Shown: positions 1-8,624 of the stretch, piece by piece
Layout of the letters: each line of letters opens with the position of its first letter
Numbering within the stretch: the first letter of the stretch is position 1
Assembly (NCBI RefSeq): GCF_016082275.1
Contig: NZ_MOWM01000062.1
Coordinates: 1-38,852, forward strand
DNA length: 38,852 nucleotides
Source of the DNA: Variovorax sp. E3
GTDB lineage: Bacteria > Pseudomonadota > Gammaproteobacteria > Burkholderiales > Burkholderiaceae_C
Reading direction: 5' to 3'
Notes under the pieces: generated by a model
Told to the model about the DNA's origin: nothing
Database searches by the model: none
What the model saw: the letters and a program-made list of their open reading frames with translations, nothing else
Translations under genes and position numbers: made by a program

Positions 1-432
1 CCGCGACGCCGTCCGCGCCCTGGTGCACGCCCGGGCCGACGAGGGTGCTGGAGCCGCCGGCCGCGCCGCCCGCGCCGGCGTGGCGCCGGGGAAGTTGACG
101 GTGCTCGCGTTCGATCCCGCCGTGGGGCCGGTGGGCGTCGACGCGCCGCCGTTGCCGCCGGTGGCATTGACCGAGGTGTCGTTCAGCGCGCCGCTGCCGC
201 CGCTGTCGGTGTTGCCGCCAGCACCGGCATTCAGCGTCGCGTCGCCGACCGGCTGGCCACCCGCGCCGCCCGCGGCCAGCACCGGCCCGGCGCCCAGAAC
301 GAGCACGGCCATGGCAACCGCGCGCAGGTCGTCGCCCTTGCGCGACGACCGCGCATGGCCGCGCGAGGTTTCAGGCGCGGCCACCCAGGTGCCGAGCGTG
401 GGATTCCATAGGGTGCGGAAAATCTTGTTCAT
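1..432 (-). CDS. ESPR-type autotransporter/adhesin, N-terminal fragment (runs off the left edge)
   Basis: The reading frame starts at the ATG at 432 (AGGAAGG ribosome site upstream) and leaves the window at base 1. The first residues, MNKIFRTLWNPTLGTWVAAP, are a textbook extended signal peptide region (ESPR) of type V secreted proteins, followed by a basic stretch and a hydrophobic core ending at an Ala-rich cleavage site near residue 58. What follows is Gly/Ala/Asn/Ser-rich low-complexity sequence with GGNGG-type repeats, as in large surface adhesins. Near base 75-95 the Gly-rich pattern moves to the neighbouring frame, which fits the loss of one base. Family knowledge says such proteins are exported by Sec and anchored in or passed through the outer membrane. 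The passenger and translocator lie outside the window, so trimeric, classical and two-partner types cannot be told apart. Confidence 0.75.
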   Translation of the reverse strand, partial: MNKIFRTLWNPTLGTWVAAPETSRGHARSSRKGDDLRAVAMAVLVLGAGPVLAAGGAGGQPVGDATLNAGAGGNTDSGGSGALNDTSVNATGGNGGASTPTGPTAGSNASTVNFPGATPARAARPAAPAPSSARACTRARTASR

Positions 433-875
433 GGCCGGGCCTTCCTAGTGGCTTGTTTCATGTAGGCGCCCGCATGCAGCAGCAAGCTCTCCCTTGCTCC
501 TCCACACGCCGCAGATTTCAAACTTCAAGCCAAAAATGTAAGTACGCGTACAGGCCGGCGATATGCCCGGTAAGGGGTACCCGAGGGGGGAGATTCGCGG
601 CGTGGCGAGGCCTGTGCGAGCGACCTGAACAGGCCCGCAACCGCCGCCGATCTTTGATGTGGCTGGCGGGGAAACGCAAGGAAGGAGGGGGTGTACCCAA
701 CTGCATCCAGAGGTAACCGATGTTTCTCGGTAGATGCAAAGTATTCAGTTTCCCAAAACGCCGATGGAGCCGATGGCCCCTGACCCGCTGGGCGGGCACG
801 GCAGCGCTCAACCGGGCTGCCCGGGTGTCTTCGCCGTACGAAACGGCGGCCTGGTCCGCGCAGCGCGCGGGATCG
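433..875. other. Intergenic stretch without a recognisable gene
   Basis: This 443-base gap separates the ESPR protein gene (leaving leftward) from the DUF1059 gene (also on the minus strand). It must carry the promoter of the ESPR gene. Open frames here have no recognisable protein character, and I see no clear hairpin with a T tract, no long palindrome and no RNA gene. Confidence 0.5.
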
Positions 876-1100
876 TCAGGCGGAAACCTTCTGCGCGGGC
901 GAGGTCTGCAGCGGCGGCGTGCCGGCCTTGAACATGCTTGCCAGTTGCTTGCGCAATTCCGGCGTGTCGGTGTGGCCGTGGACAGTCACGGCGTGCTGGA
1001 TGGCGGCATCGAGCAATTCGCTCTCGGTGTCGGCCGAGAGCGCGACACTGCAGTTCATCGTGCTCGGGTACTCGCGGCAGTCGATGTATTGGCGTGACAT
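876..1100 (-). CDS. DUF1059 family small protein
   Basis: 74 residues, starting MSRQYIDCREYPSTMNCSV and containing ALSADTESELLDAAIQHAV and HGHTDTPELRKQLASMF, the conserved features of the DUF1059 family, which has no established function. Two cysteines lie in the first third (DCREYP and MNCSV). Length is normal for the family. An AGGAG ribosome site lies 7 bases before the ATG at 1100. There is no signal peptide, so it should be cytosolic. It stands alone between the surface protein gene and a divergent LuxR-type regulator, so context gives no function. Confidence 0.8.
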   Translation of the reverse strand: MSRQYIDCREYPSTMNCSVALSADTESELLDAAIQHAVTVHGHTDTPELRKQLASMFKAGTPPLQTSPAQKVSA

Positions 1101-1385
1101 GGCAACTCCTGGAATATGTCCTCAGGGACGGACGTTGAAGATCAGGTTGAAGGGGGATCGCCGGCGCGGCGCATCACGGCATCGAGGTCGTGGGCGAAGT
1201 TACCCATGAAGGCGTTCGGCCGTGTTTCGTCGATGGCCATGTGTATCCCCTTCGCCGACAGGCGGCTTGCGCGCCCCATGCCTGCCTATACTGAACTTGC
1301 GGCAAGGGGCCTGCGCGCATCCTGCGTCTCGATGCGTGCAGGCGCCATACGCAGCAATGCGTACGCACCGTGAAAGGGGCATGCC

Positions 1386-1876
1386 ATGACGCATCTGACG
1401 CGCAACGATTGCGCCAGCGCGCTTCGTCTGCTGGCGCTGCTGGAGTCCGGGCGTCGCCCGTGCGGCATCGCGCCGTCCGCAACGATGAATCGCGCGCGCC
1501 CCATCACGTTGCCAAGGCGCCGGCCCGGCGTGAATTGCGCCGCGCCGAACTGCAGGCCGACTACTGCCGGCGCGTGGGCCTGGAGCATGCGCTGGCCGTG
1601 GCCTTCCTGTATAGGCTGGCCTGTCGCGCCGAGGCCGCATTGCCCGATGCGCCGCTCGTGAATCGTGCGCCCTGCTGCAGCCTCACGCCTCGCGAGGGCG
1701 ACGTCATGCACTGGCTCTCGTGCGGCAAGACCGATGCCGAGATCGCCGTCTTGCTGGCGATCAGCCCGCGGACCGTGCACAAGCACCTGGAGCACGTCTA
1801 CGTGAAGCTGGGCGTGGAGACGCGCACGGCGGCCGTGATGCGCGCCCTCGCCATGGGCAGGCCCAACACGCGCTGA
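1386..1876 (+). CDS. Short LuxR-type HTH regulator, probably frameshifted
   Basis: The C-terminal half (about 1680-1876) is a clear GerE/LuxR helix-turn-helix: LTPREGDVMHWLSCGKTDAE, then IAVLLAISPRTVHKHLEHVY. The ATG at 1386 follows AAAGGGG and opens with MTHLTRNDCASALRLLALLE, which looks like a real N-terminus, but it is in a different frame from the HTH. Loss of one base somewhere between about 1450 and 1540 would join them into a protein of about 163 residues. That is short for a LuxR regulator with a sensory domain, and no receiver or autoinducer domain is visible. Alternatively a GTG at 1370 in the HTH frame could be the start, but its N-terminal half is Arg/Ala-rich and unconvincing. 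Its 3' end faces the MFS transporter gene, 19 bases away. Confidence 0.6.
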
Positions 1877-1895
1877 AAAGCGCGCCCGGTATCGC

Positions 1896-3208
1896 TCAGC
1901 GCGAAGCCACCGCCACCGGCGCATCCGCCGGCGAGGCGCTGCGCCCGATCATCCACGCGCACACGGCAGACACCGCGCCCGCGAACAGCACGTACAGGCA
2001 GATCTGCCACGCTCCCCGCCGCCCGACTTCAGCAGCGCCGTCGCGATGATCGGCGTGATGCCCGAGGCGAAGATGCCCGAGAACTGGTAGACGAAGCTGA
2101 TGCCCGTGTAGCGCACCTTGGCGTCGAACAGGTCGCAGAACAGCGCCGCCTCCGGCCCGTACACCGACGCGTAAAGAATGCCGAAGGGAATGATGATCGA
2201 CAGCCAGATCAGCATCACGTTGCCGCCGCTGTGCGTCATGAGCCAGAAGCCCGGAAACGCCGACACGGCCGTGATGATCGACCCCCACATGTACACGCGC
2301 GGACGTCCCAGCCGGTCCGACAGGCGCCCGAAGAATGGAATGGCGAAGCACATCACCACCGCCGAGGCCATCACGCCCAGCAGCGCCTCGGTGCGGCTGA
2401 TCTTGATGGTGCTGGTGAGGTAGTTGATCGAGAACACGCCGAAGATGTTGAAGAACACGCCGTCGATGTAGCGCGCCCCCATGCCCTTGAGCACGTTGCC
2501 CGGGTAGCGCCGGATCATGTCCATGAACGGAATGCGCAGCTCGGCGTTGCGCGCCTTCACGGCCGCGAACTCCGGCGTTTCCTTCACGTGCAGGCGGATG
2601 TACATGCCCACCATCACCATCGCGCCCGAGATCAGGAACGCAATGCGCCAGCCCCACGCCAGGAACTGCTCGTCGGTGAGCAGCGACGACAGCAGCGCCA
2701 CCACGCCCGAGGCCAGGCACAGGCCGATGGCCAGCCCGATCTGCGGCAGCGAGGCATAGAAGCCGCGCTTTTCCTTCGGCGCGTATTCGTAGGCCATGAG
2801 CACCGCGCCGCCCCATTCGCCGCCCAGCCCGATGCCCTGCGCCACGCGCAGCAGCAACAGCAGGAGCGGCGCCGCGATGCCGATCTGCGCGTAGGTGGGC
2901 ACCAGCCCGATCAGGAAGGTGGCCACGCCCATGATCATCAGCGTGATGATCAGCATGCTCTTGCGCCCGATCTTGTCGCCGAAGTGGCCGAAGATCACGC
3001 CGCCCAGGGGCCGCGTGACAAAGCCCACCGCGAACGTGGTGTAGGCCAGCAAGGTCGACACCACCGGGTCGCTGCCCGGGAAGTAGAGCTTGTTGAACAC
3101 GATGCCGGCCACCACGCCGTACAGGAAGAAGTCGTACCACTCGATGGTGGCGCCCACCAGCGCCGACACCACCACCCTGCGAATCGCTTTCTCGTCGCTT
3201 GCACTCAT
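1896..3208 (-). CDS. iseU: MHS-family MFS transporter, candidate isethionate uptake protein (frameshifted)
   Basis: About 437 residues when read through a break at 2011-2020, where the C-terminal frame changes as if one base were lost. The order of features is that of metabolite:H+ symporters: RRVVVSALVGATIEWYDFFL at the N-terminus, a GHFGDKIGRK loop between TM2 and TM3, RVAQGIGLGGEWGGAVLMA in TM4, a long central loop, and GRLSDRLGRPRVY before TM8. About 12 membrane helices are expected in the inner membrane. It lies downstream of the GMC dehydrogenase on the same strand (63 bases apart) and so is probably in its operon. In Cupriavidus necator an MFS uptake protein (IseU) is, to my recollection, encoded with the isethionate dehydrogenase and an IclR regulator; the substrate here is inferred from that arrangement. 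Other small carboxylates or betaines remain possible. The start has a GGAGA site. Confidence 0.6.
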
Positions 3209-3271
3209 GTTTGTCTCCGATGAGGTTGTTGTCGTGGCGGCCTCTGCGGGCCTTGGGGTCTCTGGGGCTTG

Positions 3272-4915
3272 CTAATGCGCGGTGGCGGCGGCCGCCTTCG
3301 CGTCCTCTCTGATCAGGTCGACGGCCTTCTCGGCCATCATCACGGCGGGTGCGTTGGTGTTGCCCGACACCAGCGTGGGCATGGCCGAGCAGTCGATCAC
3401 GCGCAGCCCCGCCACGCCGTGCACGCGCAGCCGCGCATCGACCACGGCGAGCGCGTCGGCGCCCATGCGGCAGGTGCCGGTGGGGTGGAAGATGGTGGCG
3501 CCGTTGTTGCGGCAGAACTCCAGCAGCTCGGCGTCGCTCGCGGCATCGGGGCCGGGCTTCACTTCGCGCTTCACGTAGGGGCGCATGGCGGGCGATTCGG
3601 CAATGGCGCGCGCCGCCTTCACGCCGGCCACGGTGGTGGCGCGGTCGAGCTCGGTGGCCAGGTAGTTGGGCTGCATCTCGGGCGGCTCGGCCGCGTCGAG
3701 CGAGCGGATGCGGATGTGGCCGCGCGACTCCGGCCGCAGCTGGCACACCGACATCGTGAAGCCCGAGTAGGGGTGGACCTTGCCGCCTGCCATGTCGGCC
3801 GAGAGCGTGGCCACGTGGAACTGGATGTCGGGCGTGGCCGCCACGGGCCGGCCGTTGCCGTCCTTCAGCGCTCGCATGAAGCAGCCGCCCTGGTTGATGC
3901 CCACCGCCAGCGGGCCGGTGCGGTGCAGCAGCCATTCGAGGCCCATGCCCATCTGGCCGAACCAGGAGTTGAGCTGGTCGTTGGTGGTGATGGGCTTGGT
4001 GCACTCGTAGCCCAGGCGGATCTGCAGGTGGTCTTGCAGGTTCTCGCCCACGCCGGGCAGCGCGTGCACCACCGGAATGCCGAAGCGCTCGAGCAGCGCG
4101 CGCGGCCCGATGCCCGACAGCTGCAGCAGCTGCGGCGACTGGATCGAGCCCGCCGACAGCAGCACCTCGGCGCGGCAGCGCGCGGTCTTGAGCACGTGGC
4201 CCTGCCGGTAGGTGATGCCGACCGCGCGGCGCCCGTCGAACACCAGCTTGCCGGCCATGGCCTCGGTCTCGATGCGCAGGTTGGGCCGCTGCTTCACCGC
4301 GGGCGTCAGGTAGGCCTTGGCCGTGCTGCAGCGCCAGCCCTTGTGCGTGGTCAGCTGGTAGTAGCCCGCGCCTTCCTGCGCGGCGCCGTTGAAGTCGTCG
4401 GTGCGCGGCACGCCGGTCTGCTGCGCGCCGCCGATGAAGGCCTCGATCAGCTCGTGCTTCGCCGCGATGTCCGACACCTTCAGCGGCCCGCTGCCGCCGT
4501 GGAAGGCGTTGGCGCCGCGCTGGTTGCCTTCGGACTTGACGAAGTAGGGCAGCACGTCGTCGTAGCCCCAGCCGGCGTTGCCGAGCGCGGCCCAGTGGTC
4601 GTAGTCCTCGCGCTGGCCGCGGATGTAGATCAGGCCGTTGATCGCGCTGGAGCCGCCCAGCGTCTTGCCGCGCGGCCAGTAGATGCGCCGGCCGTTCATG
4701 TTCGGGTCGGGGTCGGTCTCGAAGCGCCAGTTGTAGGTGGGGCTCCACATCGTCTTGCCGTAGCCGATGGGCAGGTGGATCCACAGCGAGCGGTCGGCCG
4801 GCCCGGCCTCGAGCAGCAGCACGCGCGTGGCCGGGTCTTCGCTGAGCCGGGCGGCCAGCACGCAGCCGGCCGAGCCGGCACCGACGACGATGTAGTCGAA
4901 CGCTTCTTCAGACAT
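3272..4915 (-). CDS. iseJ: GMC-family FAD dehydrogenase, candidate isethionate dehydrogenase
   Basis: 547 residues, intact. The N-terminus carries the FAD-binding dinucleotide fold, YIVVGAGSAGCVLAARLSE, with an acidic end at LLLEAGP; GGSSAINGLIYIRG is the GMC signature 1 and GSIQSPQLLQLSGIGP the signature 2. The C-terminal active-site residues are present: His in FHPTGTCRMG (about residue 477) and Asn in SGNTNAP (about 519-521). It is a choline-dehydrogenase-like alcohol dehydrogenase. IseJ of C. necator, which oxidises isethionate (2-hydroxyethanesulfonate) to sulfoacetaldehyde, belongs to this family. The divergent IclR gene, the downstream MFS gene and the xsc gene 13 kb away make isethionate the best guess. 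Choline or polyethylene glycol dehydrogenase are the main alternatives, but no betaine aldehyde dehydrogenase is present. No signal peptide is seen. Confidence 0.65.
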   Translation of the reverse strand: MSEEAFDYIVVGAGSAGCVLAARLSEDPATRVLLLEAGPADRSLWIHLPIGYGKTMWSPTYNWRFETDPDPNMNGRRIYWPRGKTLGGSSAINGLIYIRGQREDYDHWAALGNAGWGYDDVLPYFVKSEGNQRGANAFHGGSGPLKVSDIAAKHELIEAFIGGAQQTGVPRTDDFNGAAQEGAGYYQLTTHKGWRCSTAKAYLTPAVKQRPNLRIETEAMAGKLVFDGRRAVGITYRQGHVLKTARCRAEVLLSAGSIQSPQLLQLSGIGPRALLERFGIPVVHALPGVGENLQDHLQIRLGYECTKPITTNDQLNSWFGQMGMGLEWLLHRTGPLAVGINQGGCFMRALKDGNGRPVAATPDIQFHVATLSADMAGGKVHPYSGFTMSVCQLRPESRGHIRIRSLDAAEPPEMQPNYLATELDRATTVAGVKAARAIAESPAMRPYVKREVKPGPDAASDAELLEFCRNNGATIFHPTGTCRMGADALAVVDARLRVHGVAGLRVIDCSAMPTLVSGNTNAPAVMMAEKAVDLIREDAKAAAATAH

Positions 4916-4966
4916 GCAATGGGCGCCTGTGCTTCGGGGAGTGGAACAATCGCTTCGCTCGGCCGC

Positions 4967-4995
4967 ATCCTAGGCTAATGATTTTCGGAACGCAA
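4967..4995 (-). promoter_or_regulatory. Predicted sigma-70 promoter of the GMC/MFS operon
   Basis: On the minus strand, TTGCGT (4995-4990) and TAGGAT (4972-4967) are separated by 17 bases. The -35 box lies inside the palindrome at 4987-5001, so a bound regulator would compete with RNA polymerase. Prediction by eye only. Confidence 0.5.
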
Positions 4996-5001
4996 TGTTC
5001 C
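4987..5001. promoter_or_regulatory. IclR-type operator GGAAC-N5-GTTCC
   Basis: GGAACGCAATGTTCC is an inverted repeat with 5-base arms, in the divergent gap between the GMC dehydrogenase and the IclR gene, 19 bases before the IclR start. The same arm sequence and spacing occur at 18390-18404 next to the paralogous IclR and xsc. Palindromes of this size are typical IclR-family sites. Confidence 0.6.
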
Positions 5002-5020
5002 ATTTTTAAGGTTTACCCGC

Positions 5021-5839
5021 ATGCCCCGTTCCGCGCGCACGCCCGCTGCAGTGAGTCCAGTCGTGATTTCCCCGGAAGAGCCGGAGTCCGCATCCGCCTC
5101 CGGCTCGTCGGCCGAACGCAGCCTGCGCCTGCTGGCGCTGCTGGCCCACGAGGGCCGCCCGCTCACGCTCGCCGACCTGGCCGCGCAGCTGGGCCTGCCC
5201 AAGGGCACCGCGCACCGCATCTGCACGCAACTGCTGGCCACCGGTTTCCTGGCGCGGGATGTCGACGAGCGCTCGTTCAGCGTCGGCCCCGCGCTGCGCA
5301 AGCTGGCTTTCGACACGCTCAACCACGGCGTGGTGCGCGGGCTGCGGCATGAGGTGCTGTCGGAGCTGGTGCGCCAGGTCGGCGAGACCTGCAACCTCAC
5401 CACGCTCGACGGCGCGCAGGTGCTCTACCTGGACCGCGTGGAGGCGCAATGGCCGCTGCGGCTGACGCTCGACGTGGGCTCGCACGTGCCGCTGCACTGC
5501 ACGGCCAGCGGCAAGCTGTTTCTGGCGCAGATGCCGAAGAAGGCGCGCGACGCGCTGATCGACAACCTGCCGCTGGAGCGCATGACCGCCAACTCGATCA
5601 CCACCGCCGATGCGATGCGCGCCGAGTGCGACGCGATCGCCAAGCTCGGCTATTCGTGCGACCGCGAAGAGTTCATCGCGGGGCTGGTGGCGGTGGCCGT
5701 GCCGGTGTGCGATGCGCAGGGCGCGGTGCGCGCCGCGCTGGCCGTGCATGCGCCGACCGCGCGCATGTCGATGGACGATGCGTTGAAGCGCATCGATGCG
5801 CTGAAGGCGGCGGCCAGGAAGATGGGTGGGCTGCTTTAA
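5021..5839 (+). CDS. iseR: IclR-family regulator, candidate regulator of the isethionate operon
   Basis: 272 residues, intact. A winged helix-turn-helix occupies about residues 28-90 (RSLRLLALLAHEGRPLTLAD, LGLPKGTAHRICTQLLATGF), followed by the IclR effector domain with GETCNLTTLDGAQVLYLDRV and HCTASGKLFLAQM. It is divergent from the GMC dehydrogenase, 105 bases apart, with a palindromic operator over the predicted GMC -35 box. It is clearly paralogous to the IclR at 17451-18281: both share the CNLT...YLDRVE...VPLHC-ASGK pattern and both have a GGAAC-N5-GTTCC site nearby. The name follows the arrangement known from isethionate loci; the effector is not known from sequence. The ATG at 5021 was taken because it opens the frame before the HTH. 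Confidence 0.65.
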   Translation: MPRSARTPAAVSPVVISPEEPESASASGSSAERSLRLLALLAHEGRPLTLADLAAQLGLPKGTAHRICTQLLATGFLARDVDERSFSVGPALRKLAFDTLNHGVVRGLRHEVLSELVRQVGETCNLTTLDGAQVLYLDRVEAQWPLRLTLDVGSHVPLHCTASGKLFLAQMPKKARDALIDNLPLERMTANSITTADAMRAECDAIAKLGYSCDREEFIAGLVAVAVPVCDAQGAVRAALAVHAPTARMSMDDALKRIDALKAAARKMGGLL

Positions 5840-5906
5840 GCGCGCCGCCCTTGTACCTGGTCTCTGCTGTCATCGTTCACTTTTCAACCCGCAATCTTGG
5901 ATCGAT

Positions 5907-6332
5907 ATGTCGCCACGCATCTTCGCCGCACTGCTGCTCGCCGGCCTGGCCATGCTTTCTGCAGAGGTGAGCGCAGCGGACGCGCCGATACGTTTTCCTG
6001 ACATCGAGGCTGCGAAGAAGTGGTTCTCCAAGGAGTACAGCGATCACGAGTTTCACAAGTACACCTTGAAGATAAAGAAGAGCCCGAGCCTGGGTATTGA
6101 GAAAGAGGAGGTTGGCGATGTGTATGCCTTCTATGGCGTTACGGGGTCGGGCGTCACCCGCGCCGAGGGGTGGTTCTATACCTGCAAATCGAAGTCGCCC
6201 TGCGTACTTCAGGGCATGACGAAACTGGGGCGAACACGCGACATCAAGGAGCTCCCCCAAATGTCCTTCGAAGGCTTGACGCTCGTCGTCAGATCAGGGG
6301 GCGAGGACGTTCTCAAGATGAACTTCCGCTGA
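5907..6332 (+). CDS. Small secreted protein of unknown function
   Basis: 141 residues from the ATG at 5907; the frame is open further upstream but a signal peptide starts exactly here (MSPRIFAALLLAGLAMLSAE, cleavage after AEVSAADA). The mature part of about 115 residues is rich in charged and aromatic residues, with two cysteines at TCKSKSPCV that could form a disulfide, and no membrane segment. I do not recognise a family. It lies 67 bases after the IclR gene on the same strand and before the DUF2252 gene. Its base composition is somewhat less GC-rich than its neighbours. Confidence 0.55.
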   Translation: MSPRIFAALLLAGLAMLSAEVSAADAPIRFPDIEAAKKWFSKEYSDHEFHKYTLKIKKSPSLGIEKEEVGDVYAFYGVTGSGVTRAEGWFYTCKSKSPCVLQGMTKLGRTRDIKELPQMSFEGLTLVVRSGGEDVLKMNFR

Positions 6333-6428
6333 CTACGCGCTGGTCTACGGGCGTTGCGCGCAGGGTCAGGGTTCAGAATCCTCCATGTCATGGCGCGTGC
6401 CGCGCGCTCACGAAAGGGGAATGCAAGC

Positions 6429-7664
6429 ATGCCGAACGTCGACGAGACCATCCGCAACTACAACGCCGGCCGCGACCCCGAGCGCCTGGCGATGAAGTAC
6501 GCCAACCTGCGCACCAACGCCTTCGTGTTCCTGCGCGGCACCTGCCACCTGTTCTACGACCGCCTGCCGAAGGACCCGCTGTTCGCCGGCAAGGCTCCGG
6601 CGGGCTGGCTGTGCGGCGATGCCCACCTGGAAAACTTCGGCAGCTACAAGGGCGACAACAGCCTCGTGTACTTCGACCTCAACGACTTCGACGAAGCCGC
6701 GCTCGCGCCGGTCACGTGGGAGCTGGTGCGCTTCCTGTCGAGCATCCTCGTTGCGCGCGACAGCCTCTGCGCGACGCCCGCCGATGCCGATGCGCTGTGC
6801 AACACCTTCCTCGATGCCTACGCCGGTGCGCTGACGCTCGGCAAGGCGCGGTGGGTGGAGCGCGACACCGCCGACGGGTTGATCCAGCAACTGCTGGACA
6901 CGCTCAAGGCGCGCACGAGGCCGGCCTTTCTCGACCGGCGCACCGACCGCAAGGGGCACGGGCGCGTCATCCGCGTCGACGGCAAGCACGCGCTGGCCGT
7001 GAGCGACGCGCAACGCGACCGCGTGACCCAGCTCGTCGGCGCCTTCGCCGCGACACAGGACAAGCCCGGCTTCTTCAAGGTGCTCGACGTGGCGCGGCGC
7101 ATCGCGGGCACCGGCAGCCTGGGCGCGGAGCGCTACATCGTGCTGGTCGAAGGCAAGGGTTCGCCCGACGGCAACTACCTGCTCGACCTCAAGGAGGCGC
7201 TGCCGTCCTCGCTGGCGCCGCACCTGAAGCTCGCGCAGCCCGCGTGGGCTTCGCAGGCGCATCGGGTGGTGGGGCTGCAGCGGCGCATGCAGGCTGTGTC
7301 GATGGCGTTCCTGCAGCCGATCGTCGGTGCCAAGGCTTCTTCGGGCACCTCTTATGTGCTGCGCGGCCTGCAGCCCAGCGAAGACCGCGTGAACCTGGAC
7401 GTGAAGCGCACCTCGCTCGGCGAGATCGGCGGCGTCATCGATGAAATGGGGCAGCTCATGGCATGGGCGCAACTGCGAAGCTCGGGGCGGCAGGGCTCGG
7501 CCATTGCGGATGCCCTGATCGACTTCGGGAGCTCGGCGAAGTCGTGGCGCAAGGACTTGATGGACGCGGCGCATCAGTGCGCGGCGCAGGTGGAGACGGA
7601 TTGGAAGGACTATTGCGGGGCTTATGACGCGGGGACGATGGCGTCTGCTCGATCACATCATTAG
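6429..7664 (+). CDS. DUF2252 family protein
   Basis: 411 residues from the ATG at 6429, chosen because AAAGGGGA precedes it and MPNVDETIRNYNAGRDPERL is a natural start. Family features: FVFLRGTCHLFYDRL near residue 40, WLCGDAHLENFGSYKG near 65 and VYFDLNDFDEAALAPVTWEL near 85, the kinase-like core of DUF2252 (GDxHxxNFG and a D-x-N/D pair as in phosphotransferase folds). The C-terminal part has the conserved YVLRGLQPSEDRVNL. Function is not established for the family; a small-molecule kinase role is an inference from fold similarity. Cytosolic; no obvious link to the sulfonate genes. Confidence 0.8.
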   Translation: MPNVDETIRNYNAGRDPERLAMKYANLRTNAFVFLRGTCHLFYDRLPKDPLFAGKAPAGWLCGDAHLENFGSYKGDNSLVYFDLNDFDEAALAPVTWELVRFLSSILVARDSLCATPADADALCNTFLDAYAGALTLGKARWVERDTADGLIQQLLDTLKARTRPAFLDRRTDRKGHGRVIRVDGKHALAVSDAQRDRVTQLVGAFAATQDKPGFFKVLDVARRIAGTGSLGAERYIVLVEGKGSPDGNYLLDLKEALPSSLAPHLKLAQPAWASQAHRVVGLQRRMQAVSMAFLQPIVGAKASSGTSYVLRGLQPSEDRVNLDVKRTSLGEIGGVIDEMGQLMAWAQLRSSGRQGSAIADALIDFGSSAKSWRKDLMDAAHQCAAQVETDWKDYCGAYDAGTMASARSHH

Positions 7665-7814
7665 TTGCGAGTGGCCGCTGTGGCCGATCTGGATAGTTCT
7701 AGGAGCCAGGCGTCTTGCTGTTCCGCCTCAAATGGGCGATGGCGATCGAGTCGCCTCGATTCAACATGGGAGGAACAACCAAGGTGGGGCGGAGCAACGA
7801 GATTTGGAATTCTT

Positions 7815-8535
7815 CTAATGAGTTCTGAAATCGTTCAGTCTCAGGATTGAATTTTTCTGAATTGAGCTCCATTCGGGCAGGAGTCGTTTTTCATAATTTA
7901 ATGTCAATCGAGTTTTCAATCCATCGATTTGCAAATAGTGTTTGCAGAGGGATTTTTCGCCACGAGAATTTCCACAGCGTATAAAAGCCAAAACCTTCTT
8001 GTCTGAGGCGGTTTGAATGTATATGTCAATGTTCTTCATCGCGGGAATCTTCTTCGAATTGTCATCCTTTTTTAGAGAAAAATGGCGAAGCCCGTAAACG
8101 GGTTTTTGTGCCGTGTAGCTGTATTGAGGGTCATGATTCATTTCTTTGAAGCTTCTCTCCATGAAATTTCCATCCCCATAATACGAGTTTGCCGTCAAAG
8201 TGACTCCAACGGTCGATTCGCTTGAGCTTGTTTTGTTCTTCATGACGTTGAAGCTCGGAAGGTCAATTCTGAATCCCAAGCTTCTGAAGTTTTTGTTGGG
8301 AGCGTCGGAGTTTTATTTCAGCCTTTGATCTTTCGCCCCAGCCTGGATCGCCGTCATATTCAACATTTCTCACTACATCGATTGGAAATGAAAATGGAAT
8401 TTCATTTATAAGGCCGGAAGATTGATTTTGAGAGATCCTTTCGGCGAGGGTTTGAGCGTGTCCCGTCTGCACGCCAGCTAGGATTGCAAAAAGCAATGGA
8501 ATTTCAATTGCAAGTGGGTGAAATGAAAATCGCAT
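7815..8535 (-). CDS. AT-rich orphan secreted protein, split by a +1 frameshift
   Basis: Two overlapping minus-strand frames (8535-8263 and 8279-7815) fit one gene. The first has a signal peptide (MRFSFHPLAIEIPLLFAILA ... TGHAQ) and ends QKLQKLGIQN-stop; the second starts without its own ribosome site and reads GFRIDLPSFNVMKN. Removing one G from the GGG near 8275 joins them as LQKLGFRIDLP, giving about 239 residues. This is the opposite direction to the other breaks in the window. The gene is much richer in A/T than everything around it, with Lys/Asn/Ile-rich codons, suggesting recent acquisition. Two cysteines lie in FIRCGNSRGEKSLCKHYL. No family recognised; an effector, immunity or cargo gene is a guess from composition only. 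Two separate genes are the alternative. Confidence 0.45.
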
Positions 8536-8624
8536 GCTCAGTGGATTTTTAAAAATGGTCTGATCACCCGTCGATTGCCCATCCTGGTGTCCGCCGTGAG
8601 ATTAGAGCCGGGCCTGGTCGAGCT

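Noticed and set aside
23..448. Plus-strand Pro/Ala-rich open frame at the left edge
   Set aside because: It is the shadow of the minus-strand ESPR protein, whose N-terminus is a precise family match.
1101..1385. Small genes in the gap between DUF1059 and the LuxR gene
   Set aside because: The open frames are Arg/Ala-rich, lack ribosome sites and resemble no family.
1896..4784. Very long minus-strand frame covering the MFS and GMC genes
   Set aside because: Only its last part (after about 2015) encodes the MFS C-terminus; the rest is an Arg/Ala-rich antiframe of the GMC dehydrogenase caused by high GC.
3272..4915. Choline dehydrogenase (betA) for the GMC gene
   Set aside because: The fold fits, but there is no betB, betI or choline transporter, and the IclR plus MFS arrangement within a sulfonate island favours isethionate. 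Kept as an alternative.
4943..4947. Second IclR half-site GGAAC upstream of the GMC gene
   Set aside because: No matching GTTCC arm at the right spacing; probably chance.
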